Positions 1-10,808 of a stretch of DNA of 64,000 bases are shown here, in pieces; within the stretch, counting starts at the first letter, position 1, and each line of letters begins with the position of its first letter. The notes beneath the pieces are model-generated. The model did no database searches and was not told the origin of the DNA. It worked only from the letters and a program-made list of their open reading frames with translations. The translations under genes were made by a program, and so were the position numbers. Origin of the DNA: Bryum argenteum (Eukaryota > Streptophyta > Bryopsida > Bryales > Bryaceae); NCBI GenBank assembly GCA_037043015.1, contig CM073322.1:30809864-30873863 (forward strand). Reading direction: 5' to 3'.

Positions 1-861
1 CGTTCCCCCGCTGCAGGCTTTGCAGGGTCGGAAAGATCGAGTCAGCTTTTGGGAGAAACCGTTGGCGTGACAGATAAGCTCTCGTGAGAATCATTATTAG
101 TCGCAGCAGATGGGCATCATCAGGATTCCTGAGCTGATGAGCTAGTTTTTATGTAGAGTAGTCAGCTAGGGTAGATAGATAGATAGATAGACTGACTGAC
201 TTCGGATATCTGAAGATAATCCTCGATCGACATTGAACCGATGAACTTCGATCCGAGCGTTTAGCAATGGCCTGCCTTGTGCAGCACTACCGACGACAGA
301 CCTAGATGATTCTCTGACGACTTCTAATCGGCTGGCGATCGATGGGCAGGACTAGCGACCTTAGATTACAGTTTAAACATTGACAATGCAAGCTAACAAG
401 CGATTGAGTTCCCATCATCCTCATCGCTTAAGGTCCATAAGAACACAACCACTGATCTCTCTCATAACATATTATCTATTTATTGCATACATGGATTACA
501 GCCACACATGAGCGAAATATTCAAGAGATCACAAACACTAAACTCAACGTGTAACACATGAGACTCTGATCAAGGATTACCTATTGATCTTCTACATGTT
601 GTACAAGCACAGAGGTGCAAGATTATCACAATGGAGAGGCAAGAGGTCATGATGATGATGGTGTTGAGAATGTCACTCAATTCTCTATTCACAAATTTTC
701 GTCAGGTAGGAACATTTAGAGCTGAGGCCACTAGAAAACCCTATTGGAAGTAAGGAGGTTTGCTGTACATGGAAGGAGAAGAGGAAGGGGGAGTGAATAT
801 ACTACAAAGCTAAGCTCTCTAGGTAGAGGAAAGAATTAAGGAGTCCATCTGAACGGGAACC
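1..861. other. 3' flank of the Dof gene, no further gene seen
   Basis: This stretch lies downstream of the minus-strand Dof gene and probably includes its 3' UTR. No open frame with a recognisable product was found on either strand. A short (GATA)n microsatellite sits near 173-192, followed by GACT repeats. Composition is mixed, with several GATC-rich patches. Confidence 0.5.
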
Positions 862-1851
862 TCACCATTTCACCGAAAGATGCAAGTTATCCATGTCGTG
901 CAGATTGTGCCACATGGAAGAAACAGCGTCGCCTTCCTCGTAGCCACTCTTGGAATAGCCGTTGCTGGGGATGCTGCCTTCCTCCTCGATGCTGGAGTCG
1001 TGGAGCGGCGATGATCCGTTCCTCATCGTAGTCGGCTTCATCTCGGTCTGATCCCACTGAGGCACTAGTCGATCAGGATGACTGAGCCCCAAGTTGGGCA
1101 CCAGGGGTGACGGCGACGATTCGAATCTGTTGGCTTGGTAATTACCAGCACCGACCGGCCAGAACTCAGGCTTCACGGTCTGGTGCTCCGGCTGGAACGA
1201 AGGGTAGTATCCACCCGGATGGATCGACGAGGGTCCGGGAGCAGCAGCCTGATTTCCAAACATTGCATGCAAGTTGGCATCGGCGTCGTGCTGAGGAGGG
1301 GGCTTGTTGAGGATGGAGGCGTACACACCAGAACTGAGTTGGCTAAGCTGGTCCAGACCGTAAGGCTGGTGCGCGACGTACTGGTGGCCGTGCTGCACGG
1401 CAAATCCAGGCAGAAGCATCTCGTGCTGTTGCTGCTGGAACCCAAGCGGGCCGGAGAAAGGACCAGAGGATGACGAGCCACCACCACCACCCGCACCGGG
1501 CGAGCGCTGCTGCAAGTAAGGCTCCCCAGGGCGCTGCGCGTGGTGAGGCCGATTCTTTTTCCTGGAGCCTCCTCCCACGGGGACGTTGCGGAGCGTCCCC
1601 CCTGCAGTCCAGTAGCGCTGACATTGCCTGCAGAAGTGGCGCGGCTGCGTGACGCTGTAATTGTTGTAGTAGCAGAACTTGGTGTTCATGGACTCGCACC
1701 GAGGGCACGGCAGCACCTGCACAGGCTTCTCCCTCGGCGTTGTCGCCCTGGAACCACCACCACCACCTCCAGGATCCGACCCCGGCGACGAGGGGCTCCC
1801 AGGCACCTCCGCACCTCCTTCGTGCATCTCCAACGCCGGCAATTGCATCAT
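862..1851 (-). CDS. Dof-type zinc-finger transcription factor, single coding exon, 329 aa
   Basis: Dof proteins are plant-specific nuclear transcription factors that bind AAAG cores. The frame carries a complete Dof finger about 45-50 residues from the start: CPRC, then [34 protein letters not shown] and a basic RKKNR tail, giving the CX2C-X21-CX2C zinc ligands. Upstream is a Gly/Ser/Pro-rich leader. Downstream is a long Gln-, His- and Ser-rich region ending in a Trp-containing tail (SSMWHNL...SVKW), typical of Dof activation regions. The open frame reaches 1869, but that codon is GTG. The first ATG is at 1851 (MMQLPAL), so I start there. The next ATG follows immediately. No intron is needed. 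Which Dof subgroup it belongs to cannot be decided by eye. Confidence 0.93.
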   Translation of the reverse strand: MMQLPALEMHEGGAEVPGSPSSPGSDPGGGGGGSRATTPREKPVQVLPCPRCESMNTKFCYYNNYSVTQPRHFCRQCQRYWTAGGTLRNVPVGGGSRKKNRPHHAQRPGEPYLQQRSPGAGGGGGSSSSGPFSGPLGFQQQQHEMLLPGFAVQHGHQYVAHQPYGLDQLSQLSSGVYASILNKPPPQHDADANLHAMFGNQAAAPGPSSIHPGGYYPSFQPEHQTVKPEFWPVGAGNYQANRFESSPSPLVPNLGLSHPDRLVPQWDQTEMKPTTMRNGSSPLHDSSIEEEGSIPSNGYSKSGYEEGDAVSSMWHNLHDMDNLHLSVKW

Positions 1852-4224
1852 ACTCTCTCTCTCACTCACAATTCCACGAGCTCTCTCGATCTCGATCTCT
1901 CGCTAGAAATCCTAAATATCGATCGATCTCTTTAATTGCTGTTCCCTATCTGGCTGCACACACAAAGTCACAAACAAGCAGACAGAAGAGACAAGCAGCC
2001 CCGCCCCGCCCAGACGGAGTACAGTATGGCAAAAGCCTGGCCTGCCTCCAACAACAGGAAAGGAGGTAAATTCCCTGCCTGCTCCAAGAAACTCTGAACT
2101 GGAGGGGACCGCGGAGCCTGAGCATAAAAATAAAAATAAAAGTCAAACTGGCTATTTATTGCTTGTGACTAGAGGGTGGGGTCACAGCGGGTGTGTGAAA
2201 GAGGAGGCCAGGTATCTAGATTGAAGGAATGATGCTGCGATTGCGGCCATTCATTGGAGCATAACTCTTATCGCAAACCCCGGTGAGATTACGGCAAAGC
2301 CGCTCCCATAACCCCTCCTCTCCCCTGCCTATTAATACCCCTCCTTGTCGTTTGCTCCCCAACAATGAAACTTATACTCATGATAAGACGGTCGTCACTG
2401 AAAGCAAAGTGAAGGTGCCTGAGTGTCTATGAATGGAACATTTGGGTCCCCATTCTCCGGGATTGTGCGGAGGAATTGAGACACGTTGCTTCTTGAGTAC
2501 TTGGTCTTGTGCCATGACTCTTGCTCTCTCTCTCCGGGTGCACGAGGTTGGGAGCAAAGTTCCCTTACTCCTCTTTGTTTTCAATTCTCATGGTTCACTC
2601 AAAATGGTGCAATGTGAATGGAAATGGTCTAGTGTGAATGCAAAGAGTCCGACATGGATTAAAATTCTCTAAATGTAAATATAAATGTAAATGGTTCTTT
2701 GTTAATGTATATGGTTTATTGTGAATGGTCCACATGAATGTCCATCTAGTCTTATGGATAAATAAGGTGATACTAATAAAGTTGTGATAACTGAAGGGAT
2801 AATGTGAAACCAAAATGTGATTCGACAAAAGATGGATAAATCACTTGAGAGGTTTATTAATAGTAAATTGATTGGACGAGAGACGTCAAATTGGGTTATA
2901 ATTAGGTATACTTGAAAGTATTCGTTAGATTTGATTGGGAAAATAGAAAGTGGAAAGGTTTTTAGTTTAACTTGGGTTCTCTACTATAGAAATTATGGAC
3001 CCCCCATTAGACCCTTAGGAAGTGGTCTAGGGGGCATTCATGTTGAATGACGTTGAGTGACTATCAATTCCTCATATGTGCGAAGAGGCATATTGGCTTC
3101 ATTTTACACCTCTAAATTTTATCGGCTCTAAATGAACTACTTTACATAGGATTCATAAACACCTCATAAGCTATCACTCTTGTATTCCACAGAAGATAAG
3201 GAGATCTTTGTGGGCACCACAATATGTGTTGGTTCTATTCTAAGCAAGTGGAAAGAAAAAAAGAAAAAATTTAAAAATTTAAAAATTCTAGAGACCCCAT
3301 GAAGGGTGTATAATCTTTTGTTATTCATATAAATTCCCCTTCACAACAATCTGACACAAAAACTTAAAATTAATTTGCATGTTGTAAATAAATGATAAAG
3401 GTTGATGTAGGATATATATATTGAATTTTTCTTCCCCATATGTTAAATGTATCTCTTCCATTAATACTGAATTCACAAACCTAGAGTGTGTGGAAGCTAT
3501 AATTTATGGTTGATATTGAGCAAGCAAAATCTAATTTAATAATTACTCAGAATCATCAAATTATGACTTAATAGTGAAAATCACATCAATTTCTAAAAAC
3601 ATTTGAGGGAAGTGCTCATTGACAACGGTACCTACCCTTTTAGAATTGATAAAGTTTTAGCTTCTAACAAGCCAACTTGCAAATAGCAATTCAATATTTA
3701 CATTACTTGTAATTGGAACTTAACTCCTAATAAAAGCTTAGTAGAGGGGGTCTTACAAGCCTCAATTTTCTTCAAAAATGAACAAGGCAATGTATAATTT
3801 AAATTTTTTTACTTTTTGATGATTTTGCAAGATGTTCTTGATAATTATAATGATGGGATCTTGTAGAGTTTTGGTGTGAGGAGATTTTATAGAGGATTCA
3901 AAATAATTATGATTGCATCGAAAAACTCACTTGACTAGATAAGGACTTGACTAAGGTTAAAACTACCATGGCTTTTGGGCCTCACTTGAGTTTAAGCATT
4001 TTTTTGACATCCAACTTATTAAACCTTAACCCCTAAAGTCAACCGAGGAGAGATTCTATTTGGCTTTGGTCAACCTAACATTTTCTAAATTTAACTTGCA
4101 TGAATCTGAAACCTTTGCTTGTTGTAGATTTTTTCTTTATCTTTCCAAAAATTCTTTCAAAAATGCTCATGCTTTAAGAGATATTTAGGGTCAAAATTTG
4201 CTCATGCTTTCAAAGATATCTAGG
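1852..4224. other. Upstream region of the Dof gene and AT-rich intergenic DNA
   Basis: The first ~100 bp upstream of the Dof start are GA-rich on the coding strand, as in many plant 5' leaders. 1.95-2.35 kb is less AT-rich and probably holds the promoter, but no site can be assigned firmly. From 2.4 kb the DNA is AT-rich and shows no gene. Near 2610-2730 are imperfect repeats built on TGTGAATGG and AAATGTAAATG. Confidence 0.4.
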
Positions 4225-5275
4225 GTCAATTTGTATGAGTGATTTTGTGCTTTGAAAGGATTGTGGTAGGTAGGTTAAGATTGTACCAATGGTTGGGGAA
4301 ATCGACGGCTAGTTCAATATTAGCCGTTGAATTTTGCCTCATGGCCGGTCGAATGCCAATCCGATGAATTATGGATTCGTCGAAAATCAGCCGATATAAG
4401 AAAAAAAGCACCGGATATATGGCCTGTAAAATTGAAAAGATGTCGGATCTTGGCGAGTCTAGGGTTTACATGTCTCGCTTATACTCAGGACATGCATTAG
4501 ATACCCTTCGATTCTCAGAGGTTTTCAACTAGGGTATTGAACTAGGGTATCGTCATGACTTATGAGGTCGCAGAAGCAAATGCAATGAAGCCCTAATCGA
4601 TAGTTACGGCATCAATTGTAGTGAAGCCCTAAACGACAGTTAGAGCACTGTGCACTAGACAAGCCTCTTCCGTGCTTCGCTTGCTACTTTTGATACTGCC
4701 GCTTGCTACTCCTGCTCTCCATTACCGCACATTGCCACCTATACCTAATCGATGTTTTTTTATTCTTTTCGTACCTTTAACTTTGACTTGCTCATCTCGC
4801 CTTTGAAGGTGGTGAAGGGCTTTGCTAGGTTCAATTCTTGCCAAAGACGTTAACTCTTTAATTTTAAAGTTTTGAGCAAGCATTTCTTTTCTCCTAATTC
4901 AAGATTTTGTACTTAGAAACGAACACTAATAACTTTACATATTTCTTCTAGATAACTAGGTCCCGTTGGAATTCCATTTACTCGGATATTAAGCAATGAA
5001 AATTTAAAAGTACACGCAATTGGCCTATTGATTTTACGAAACATCGGCTCTTGCCAATGCAAATTGGAAAAATTCAGAACCTTCGTATCAACCACCGGCA
5101 ATTAGCTAGTAAGGCTTCAAAAACTTCCCGAACACTGGATTGTACATAACCTTGTAGGAGGTTGCAAGCTCATCAATCATTGGTTCATTCATGATGCCCA
5201 AGTCTAAAAGATGCTTTGATCCAATTTTGGGCTCCCCGTTTCAAACCCCATGGACATAAGAGTTAAACCTTTTCA
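4225..5275 (-). repeat. Dispersed repeat, interrupted by a hAT-like element
   Basis: Bases 4225-4286 plus 5138-5275 read, on the minus strand, as one continuous copy of the repeat seen uninterrupted on the plus strand at about 12797-13015. Shared landmarks are the run TTGGGGT/CTGAAACGGG, then CCCAAAATTGGATCA, CTTGGGCATCATGAAT, GATGAGCTTG and CACAAAATCACTCA. The two copies are therefore inverted relative to each other about 8 kb apart. The family begins with a TTAACCC-TAAA box that recurs many times in this window. No coding capacity was seen in it. Confidence 0.75.
4287..5137. mobile_element. hAT-like non-autonomous DNA transposon, 851 bp, TSD GATTGTAC
   Basis: The ends are inverted repeats: left CAATGGTTGGGGAAATC, right (reverse complement) CAGTGTTCGGGAAGTTT. 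It is flanked on both sides by the same 8 bp, GATTGTAC (4279-4286 and 5138-5145). An 8-bp duplication and a CAGTG-type terminus are hallmarks of the hAT superfamily. The related repeat at 12.8-13.0 kb has the corresponding site (GGTTGTAC) without an insertion and so serves as an empty site. The interior has no intact transposase frame; a 62-codon frame inside is not recognisable. Confidence 0.88.
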
Positions 5276-6344
5276 TAAAACTATAGTATGTCCCTAAACT
5301 CAAAACTAAATGTCTTATGACTCTCGAGTTGGGCCTCGGGTTTCCTCATAAGGAAGGGTAGAGTATTTAATTGTTGAATATCCGGATTATGGAACCAAAG
5401 GATGGGTATTAGGTACGCGGCTGACCTTTTCGCCTGATGATGAGGGCCCAATTGCAGGCCCGCTCCTTGGGACTTGGGCCTTGGTGCCCCACTGCATCAT
5501 TGTCCTGTCCCACATACCCTGTTGGTACCCTGTGTCGCCACCAGGGTCTTGACCCACTGTACTACACTTTCCAATGACATTCTACCCTATCCATACGCAA
5601 ATCTCACTTGTAGAAAAGGGCAGCTTTTATTTTCTTGAGGGTAACACCAAACCACACCAATTAGATTCACTCTAATATCCCTTTAGTTTTGAACTTAATC
5701 CTCCAAAACCCACATTTCTACCATCTTGTCCAATCTAAGGTATGGATCAAATTTTTTACAATTTTTGAGCATTTCCAACCATAGACTATTGGACTTAATT
5801 ATTAGTACACTTTGTTTTATTTGTGAGATCAATATTGTCTATAGTTGATGTAAGAGATTTTCGAGCCTTAAAAGATATAGTTTACAATGTGCATAGGGAG
5901 ACTTTGTGATTGTTGTTTAAATTATTATTTTTATTTAATCCAAGAAGTATATTTAGGTGATTATGCCCATGCAAAATTATAAAGGATCCCATGTTTTTTT
6001 TTTTTTATCTTCATCCAAGAAAGTATTCTGGCAACCAAGGTAGTGTGCTCAAAATGTGAACATCATCACAAAACCATTCACTAGCTCCATCCAAGCAGAG
6101 GATACGGGACATTCTAACTTCCACCTTCACTTTTTGATGTACTTGTGGTCTAAATTTTAGACTAATTTTTTTCTAGAACTACCATGAGTTCCACTTACAA
6201 TATTATAGATAAATGCAAATTTTTTTTTGTTTCCAATGGGTCCAATTTTTAAAAAATATTTTACACATATTCCGAAATCGATTTCTTTCACCACCCCAAT
6301 GAGCTTGCCGATGAGCAGTTATTGAGCAAACTACCTTAAGTCCC
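5276..6344. other. Intergenic DNA, no feature recognised
   Basis: AT-rich DNA with a more GC-rich patch at 5400-5580. No frame above about 60 codons and no paired repeat ends were found. Confidence 0.4.
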
Positions 6345-6347
6345 TAA

Positions 6348-6709
6348 GAGCATGCTCAGCCCGCACCGTGGGCACGAGGGTGGAGCCTTGTTTGGAGTGT
6401 AAGGAACTCCAGCCCACGCACTATCCCTCTTACCCGGTCAAGAGGGTTGGGGTTTCCTAAATTCTAGGACACCATAACTCCAAGTTATCCCCTGCTTTCA
6501 TTCACATTTCAGCGTCCCCATTAATCAGTAGAAGAATCACTTCAGTGGCAGAAAATAATTTCTATTATAATCGGCTTGTCAACAAATGTGATTGGTAAGT
6601 GGCCTTTTCCTCTGTCTTGGGGTGGGGCTGCGACGCCCGGCTAAGCGACTTCTCCAAGCTTTTCATGCAACCGAGTGACCCGGCCAGAAGCACAGGGTTG
6701 GGCATGCTC
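6348..6709. mobile_element. Tourist-like (PIF/Harbinger) MITE, 362 bp, TSD TAA
   Basis: Terminal inverted repeats are GAGCATGCTCAGCCC at the left and, reverse-complemented, GAGCATGCCCAACCC at the right (13 of 15 match). TAA flanks both ends (6345-6347 and 6710-6712). A 3-bp TWA-type duplication with short TIRs and no coding frame fits the PIF/Harbinger MITE class. The element is more GC-rich than its surroundings. Confidence 0.82.
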
Positions 6710-6904
6710 TAAGTGCGAAGCGTGTAATCACAAACTGAGTGAGATTGAATCGCGTATACTGCGAGTGAGCATACTTAGCCCTCAACAAAAAATTAAAAAA
6801 TTAAAAAAAATTAAAAAAAAATGAACATGACCACATAGGTTGATGTAGACGAACATATGAGATGGCCATACAGAGGCAATGTTGTATGCAAGGAAATGTT
6901 ATAA

Positions 6905-7173
6905 ACTGACCTCACCACCATAGTCCACCCAACTATGGTGGGGGGTCCTTGGACCTTGTTGTATGGGTACCTCAAAGCCCTTCGGGGGATACTATGTCAA
7001 GTATTTTCAAAGCACCAGTAACTAGTTAGATACTAGCGTAGTTATAGACTCCACCTTCGAGAGGGGGAAGTAGTATTGCTCCAATTACCCCTTGTCCGGT
7101 GGGCATCGGGTTATTAGCATTACGAACGAACACTTCATTCACGCCGACCCCTTAGAATGGGACCGGAGTTTCT
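6905..7173 (+). mobile_element. 5'-truncated SINE copy (family shared with 22.9 and 63.2 kb)
   Basis: From CACCACCATAGTCCACCC to a GTTTCTATCTAG tail this matches the SINE at 22868-23186 through landmark runs such as CCTTGTTGTATGGGTACCTC, GGGGGAAGTAGTATTG, CCTTGTCCGGTG and ATTAGCATTACGAACG. The tRNA-like head with A and B boxes is missing. An imperfect direct repeat (GGCAATGTTGTAT context, 6861-6888 and 7181-7208, about 25 of 27 matching) flanks the copy and may be its target-site duplication. Confidence 0.75.
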
Positions 7174-7869
7174 ATCTAGAAATGGCCCTACGGAGGCAAT
7201 GTTGTATAGTATGGTACACATGCCCCATAACTTGAAGCTAGTAGAATTGACAAAGGCGGGGGGCCCTGGAGGTCAGTGATGCATGACAAAGGGATAGTAT
7301 TCACGGGACAGGTATTGCTCAGCTTGACACTGAAGGAAACAAGCAAGCAGCCATACATCATTGCTATGCTATAGGCAGGCCACCAAACTTCCAATGAGTA
7401 TGCCTGGCCTGTAATTTTCCAAACTTCTAGTCAAACAATCCAACCTACTGATACTGAAAGCACAACCAACATCATCATTCAACCATGCCTTCCTTCATTT
7501 TTAAATTTTTTTTTTATTTTTACAAGTGTATGTTGCTAAGGCTCACCACAAACATGCTCCATAAGTAGCGGAATGTGTGGGCTCTAAGAGCCGGTCTATC
7601 GGTCGGTCCAGAATTTCATTTTCAACCAATTTAACCCTTAAACGTCATATGCTGTCCTGATACCACACCCAAAATCTCTTTTAAAACTCCACTTTTAGCA
7701 TTATTCTATTTTTAATTTGCGTGAGCTCTATTCTAAGAAAGTATAGATCTCTTTAAGGTGCTCAGTTTGGAATTTTAAAAATTCCATTTGGTATAATGGA
7801 GTGTAAGTTATGAGCAAGATTCTCTCAAAAAAAAACCCAACCCCTCGGGCTGGGTCTGACGTTTAAGGG
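7174..7869. other. Intergenic DNA, no gene recognised
   Basis: The stretch after the SINE holds a 68-codon minus-strand frame at 7188-7394 that resembles nothing I know and overlaps the SINE's flanking repeat. Near 7635 and 7855 there are copies of the TTAACCC-TAAA box discussed in the findings. Confidence 0.35.
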
Positions 7870-8138
7870 TTAACCCCTAACTCTCCTTACAGCTCGAAAC
7901 AGGTTTTGGAGGTTCCCGCAGGAGAAAGACTCAGCCAATTTTGACCATTGTAATCTCACAAATGAGAAAGAATGAACGGTTCAAATTTGGTATGTGAGAA
8001 GAATGTCAAGTGAACTATGAGATCTTACGGTTGAATCTCTTAAATAATGCTTAGATTGAGATTTTTTGAGCTTAATCTAAAGGGAAGGTCAAATTTTGTG
8101 TCTTAGACCGTTTTGCAACAAGGAGATTTAGGGGTTAA
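7870..8138. repeat. Putative short inverted-repeat element with TTAACCCCTAA ends
   Basis: TTAACCCCTAA at 7870-7880 is matched by its exact reverse complement TTAGGGGTTAA at 8128-8138. The interior (AATGAACGGTTCAAATTTG, GATCTTACGGTTGAATCTC, AATGCTTAGATTGAG) has relatives near 26640-26700 and 61660-61760. It has no coding capacity. It is either a MITE-like unit or part of a larger repeat that uses this box at both ends. No clear TSD was found. Confidence 0.45.
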
Positions 8139-10552
8139 GAGTCTTCATTCATTTCCAACCAATTACATGGAAGACTTTCTCCTTAGTTTCTTGACCGGTG
8201 GAGTTTTACACCATAGTGTAAATCAGCCCTAGGTGTTCCACATTTAAAGGATTATAGAAAAACTATTTGTTTGAATTTGGAGTTACCGAGTTTCCTTGTG
8301 GAGTGGCAAAGTGAAAGACTTTAGATAAATGCGCAAAGCTCGTGATAGATTGGTCCAATTATATGGTGATTTTTTAGATTGTTTTTAACTTGCACTTGTG
8401 ATAAACAAGCTTCCGATGAACTAAAAGCTTCCTCAATGATTTGAAGACACTTTTTACTTATTGTCATTATGAAATTTTTTTTCTACTCGTGTTGTTTGTG
8501 ACTTTTGAAAATGGGAGTTGGAGGGGTGTGCTTAACTTGTCACCTTAACCCCTAAAGCTACAAAGCCCAATTGGGTCAAAATTGCATTTTTTGGATGCAA
8601 GGTGGAGATTTTCATGTTTTTTTGTAAGGTAAAAATGTAACCAAGAAGCTAGCACTTTACTTGTAAGTGTACATGCTCATCAAGTCTTAATTCAAAAGGC
8701 ATCACCATTTGTGAGATAAAACTTTCGAACTAAAAAGATTTTTTATTTTTTTTTATTTTTTTTATTTTTTATTTTTTATTTGTTTTTGTAAAAGGAAAAG
8801 CAATGTTTTGGGGGCCAAAGAAACCTTAATTAGAAGTAAATTTGACTTTGCACCTTTCAAATTCTTGTTCCTAGGCCACTTAGCTACATCCTTGCATAAT
8901 TATTCTTCTCATTGGACATAAAAATGTAGAGAAAAGCTTGATTTTCCACACAAGGATATTCTAAAACTCATCTACATGGGCTTTTTCTTATGGTAAAATA
9001 GCTACGAAGAAATTTATCTATTAGAGTATTCAAAGGGTGGAAATGTGCTCTGGTACTTTCTTTACACAAATGAAATAAAAATTTGAGAAAAAATGAAGTC
9101 TTAGTTTTTGGTGAATTTCTGAAATTATTGCAAATTAATATTTTTCCTAGGCAGAAGTCAATATTTCTAATAGATTTTACAAACTTTGAGGATGAATAAC
9201 TCTTAAAATATAAGGTTCAAAGCTTCAATGGTCTTATTGAAAAGATCTCAAACTTCTAATAAACCACTTGACATAACTTTGACCCTACTGAAATTTCAAT
9301 TCCATTATTCGAATAACTTTTCCCTCTAATATATACCTTCATAGATCTACTTTATTCATGAGATTAATGGGTTATCCATTGAAGAGTCATTTTTGTAACC
9401 TTGTTTATCACAAGTCATGACTTGAACAATCATAAACTAATCAAAAACAGTGGTTACAAGCGTTTGAGTCATTGTGGGCAAGTCATCAAAATAGATTTTT
9501 TACTAAAGAATGCATGTTGATGCTTGAAGTGGGATTCACACAACAACTGGAGAAGGTTATTCACTTCATATTGATAAAGTGGTTGTGGCTCAAAGTCCCA
9601 AGCTTGCATGCATGTGTGCCTACTACCATAATCCATCTAAACATAATAGAGTCTACGAATCATTATATAAACACAATAAAAAATTACATCAATATCCATT
9701 TATTAAAAGTCAATAAGAAAAGGCCTACTTTCCACTCTCCAACAAGAATGAAGTAATCCTTGCATGGTATGAGTAGTCAAAGTGAACAAAACCAAAGACA
9801 AGATTGCACACTTTAGTATATGCTAGCCTAGGCGGGTCTTCATTCTTCTTTTCTTTCTGCAAATCGGCAATTGGTACAGGAGGCCTCACGGTAGCTTTCT
9901 AATCCTTTGTTTAACCTGTTTGCTCAAAAGTAATGGGAGATACTTTCTAACTTTCAAAAGGTTTGGATTACCGAGTCCATGTCGGTGCTCGGAATGTGAG
10001 ATTCATACAGAGGTGGTGACCGGCCAAGTCCATGTCGGTGCTGAAAGTGCGAATTGGACAGTGGCTTGCATCAACACGTACTCGCGCCAAACAGGATTTT
10101 TGTTGTTGAAGCTCCCGGCCGCATGCATGAAAAGAGTGGAATTCGGCAAACGAAGCATTTCAAGAAAAAGCCTGGAGCCCAGGTTCTACTGATTTTCTGA
10201 ACGGGCTCGACTCTCGATGCAAGCAATACCAGCATTGTGGGATCCAGGCAGCCGGGAATATGTGGAGACGAGTGCCGAAATAGAGGGGAGCAATACGGTA
10301 GGAATCCGGAAGGCAGGGAGGGAGGGAGGGAGCTATACATAGCTGCTCACTAGATTCATTCATTCCGGGTTGGAAAAGGCCCAAACTTTTTGATTTTTCA
10401 TTTGGGGAACTCTAAGTCGTTTCAGAGAATTGGAATTAAAATAATAAATTGTAGAGGTCTCTCCAAAACTTTAGGACCATGTACATTTCAAGACCAAAGT
10501 AAAGGGCTTCTAGATTTGGGGCTTTGAAGCCCCGACCAAGGAAGTTGGATAT
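8139..10552. other. Intergenic AT-rich DNA; small unplaced GC-richer patch at 9.85-10.35 kb
   Basis: Most of the stretch is AT-rich with poly-T/TTTTA runs at 8730-8790. At 9.92-10.35 kb the DNA is more GC-rich and contains the direct repeat AAGTCCATGTCGGTGCT (near 9975 and 10026) and a GGGA microsatellite at about 10313-10331. Open frames there (up to 90 codons) do not resemble known proteins. Confidence 0.35.
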
Positions 10553-10640
10553 GAGTATAATTGTTACTATACTAACAAGTACACCTTGAGTATAATTGTT
10601 AATATACTAACGAGTACACCTTGAGTATAATTGTAAGTAT
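10553..10640 (+). repeat. 35-bp tandem repeat, about 2.5 copies
   Basis: The unit starts GAGTATAATTGTTA and recurs at 10553, 10588 and 10623, giving a 35-bp period. The third copy is cut short by the adjacent TA-flanked MITE, which suggests that the MITE inserted into or beside the array. Confidence 0.8.
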
Positions 10641-10641
10641 A

Positions 10642-10808
10642 GGGCATGGTTGTCACATTGGACAGTTTACTATTCATTACATTGGATCAAATGTTTGGAT
10701 GACTTTATATCTGGGCCTTGTGATCATGTCAATTTAAGGGTGATAAATGGAACTTGACCAATGTGTTCAATATGATGAATTGTGACATTTCTAATGTGAC
10801 AACCATGC
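10642..10808. mobile_element. TA-flanked MITE, 167 bp (Stowaway/mariner-like)
   Basis: Terminal inverted repeats are GGGCATGGTTGTCACATT at the left and GCATGGTTGTCACATT (reverse complement of the right end), about 16-17 bp with a 1-bp length difference. TA flanks both ends (10640-10641 and 10809-10810). The small size, lack of a frame and TA duplication fit the mariner-type MITE class. The TIR itself is not the canonical CTCCCTCCGTCC Stowaway end. Confidence 0.65.

Noticed and set aside
1852-1869. Six-codon upstream extension of the Dof frame
   Set aside because: The first codon is GTG. Plant nuclear genes start at ATG, and one is available at 1851.
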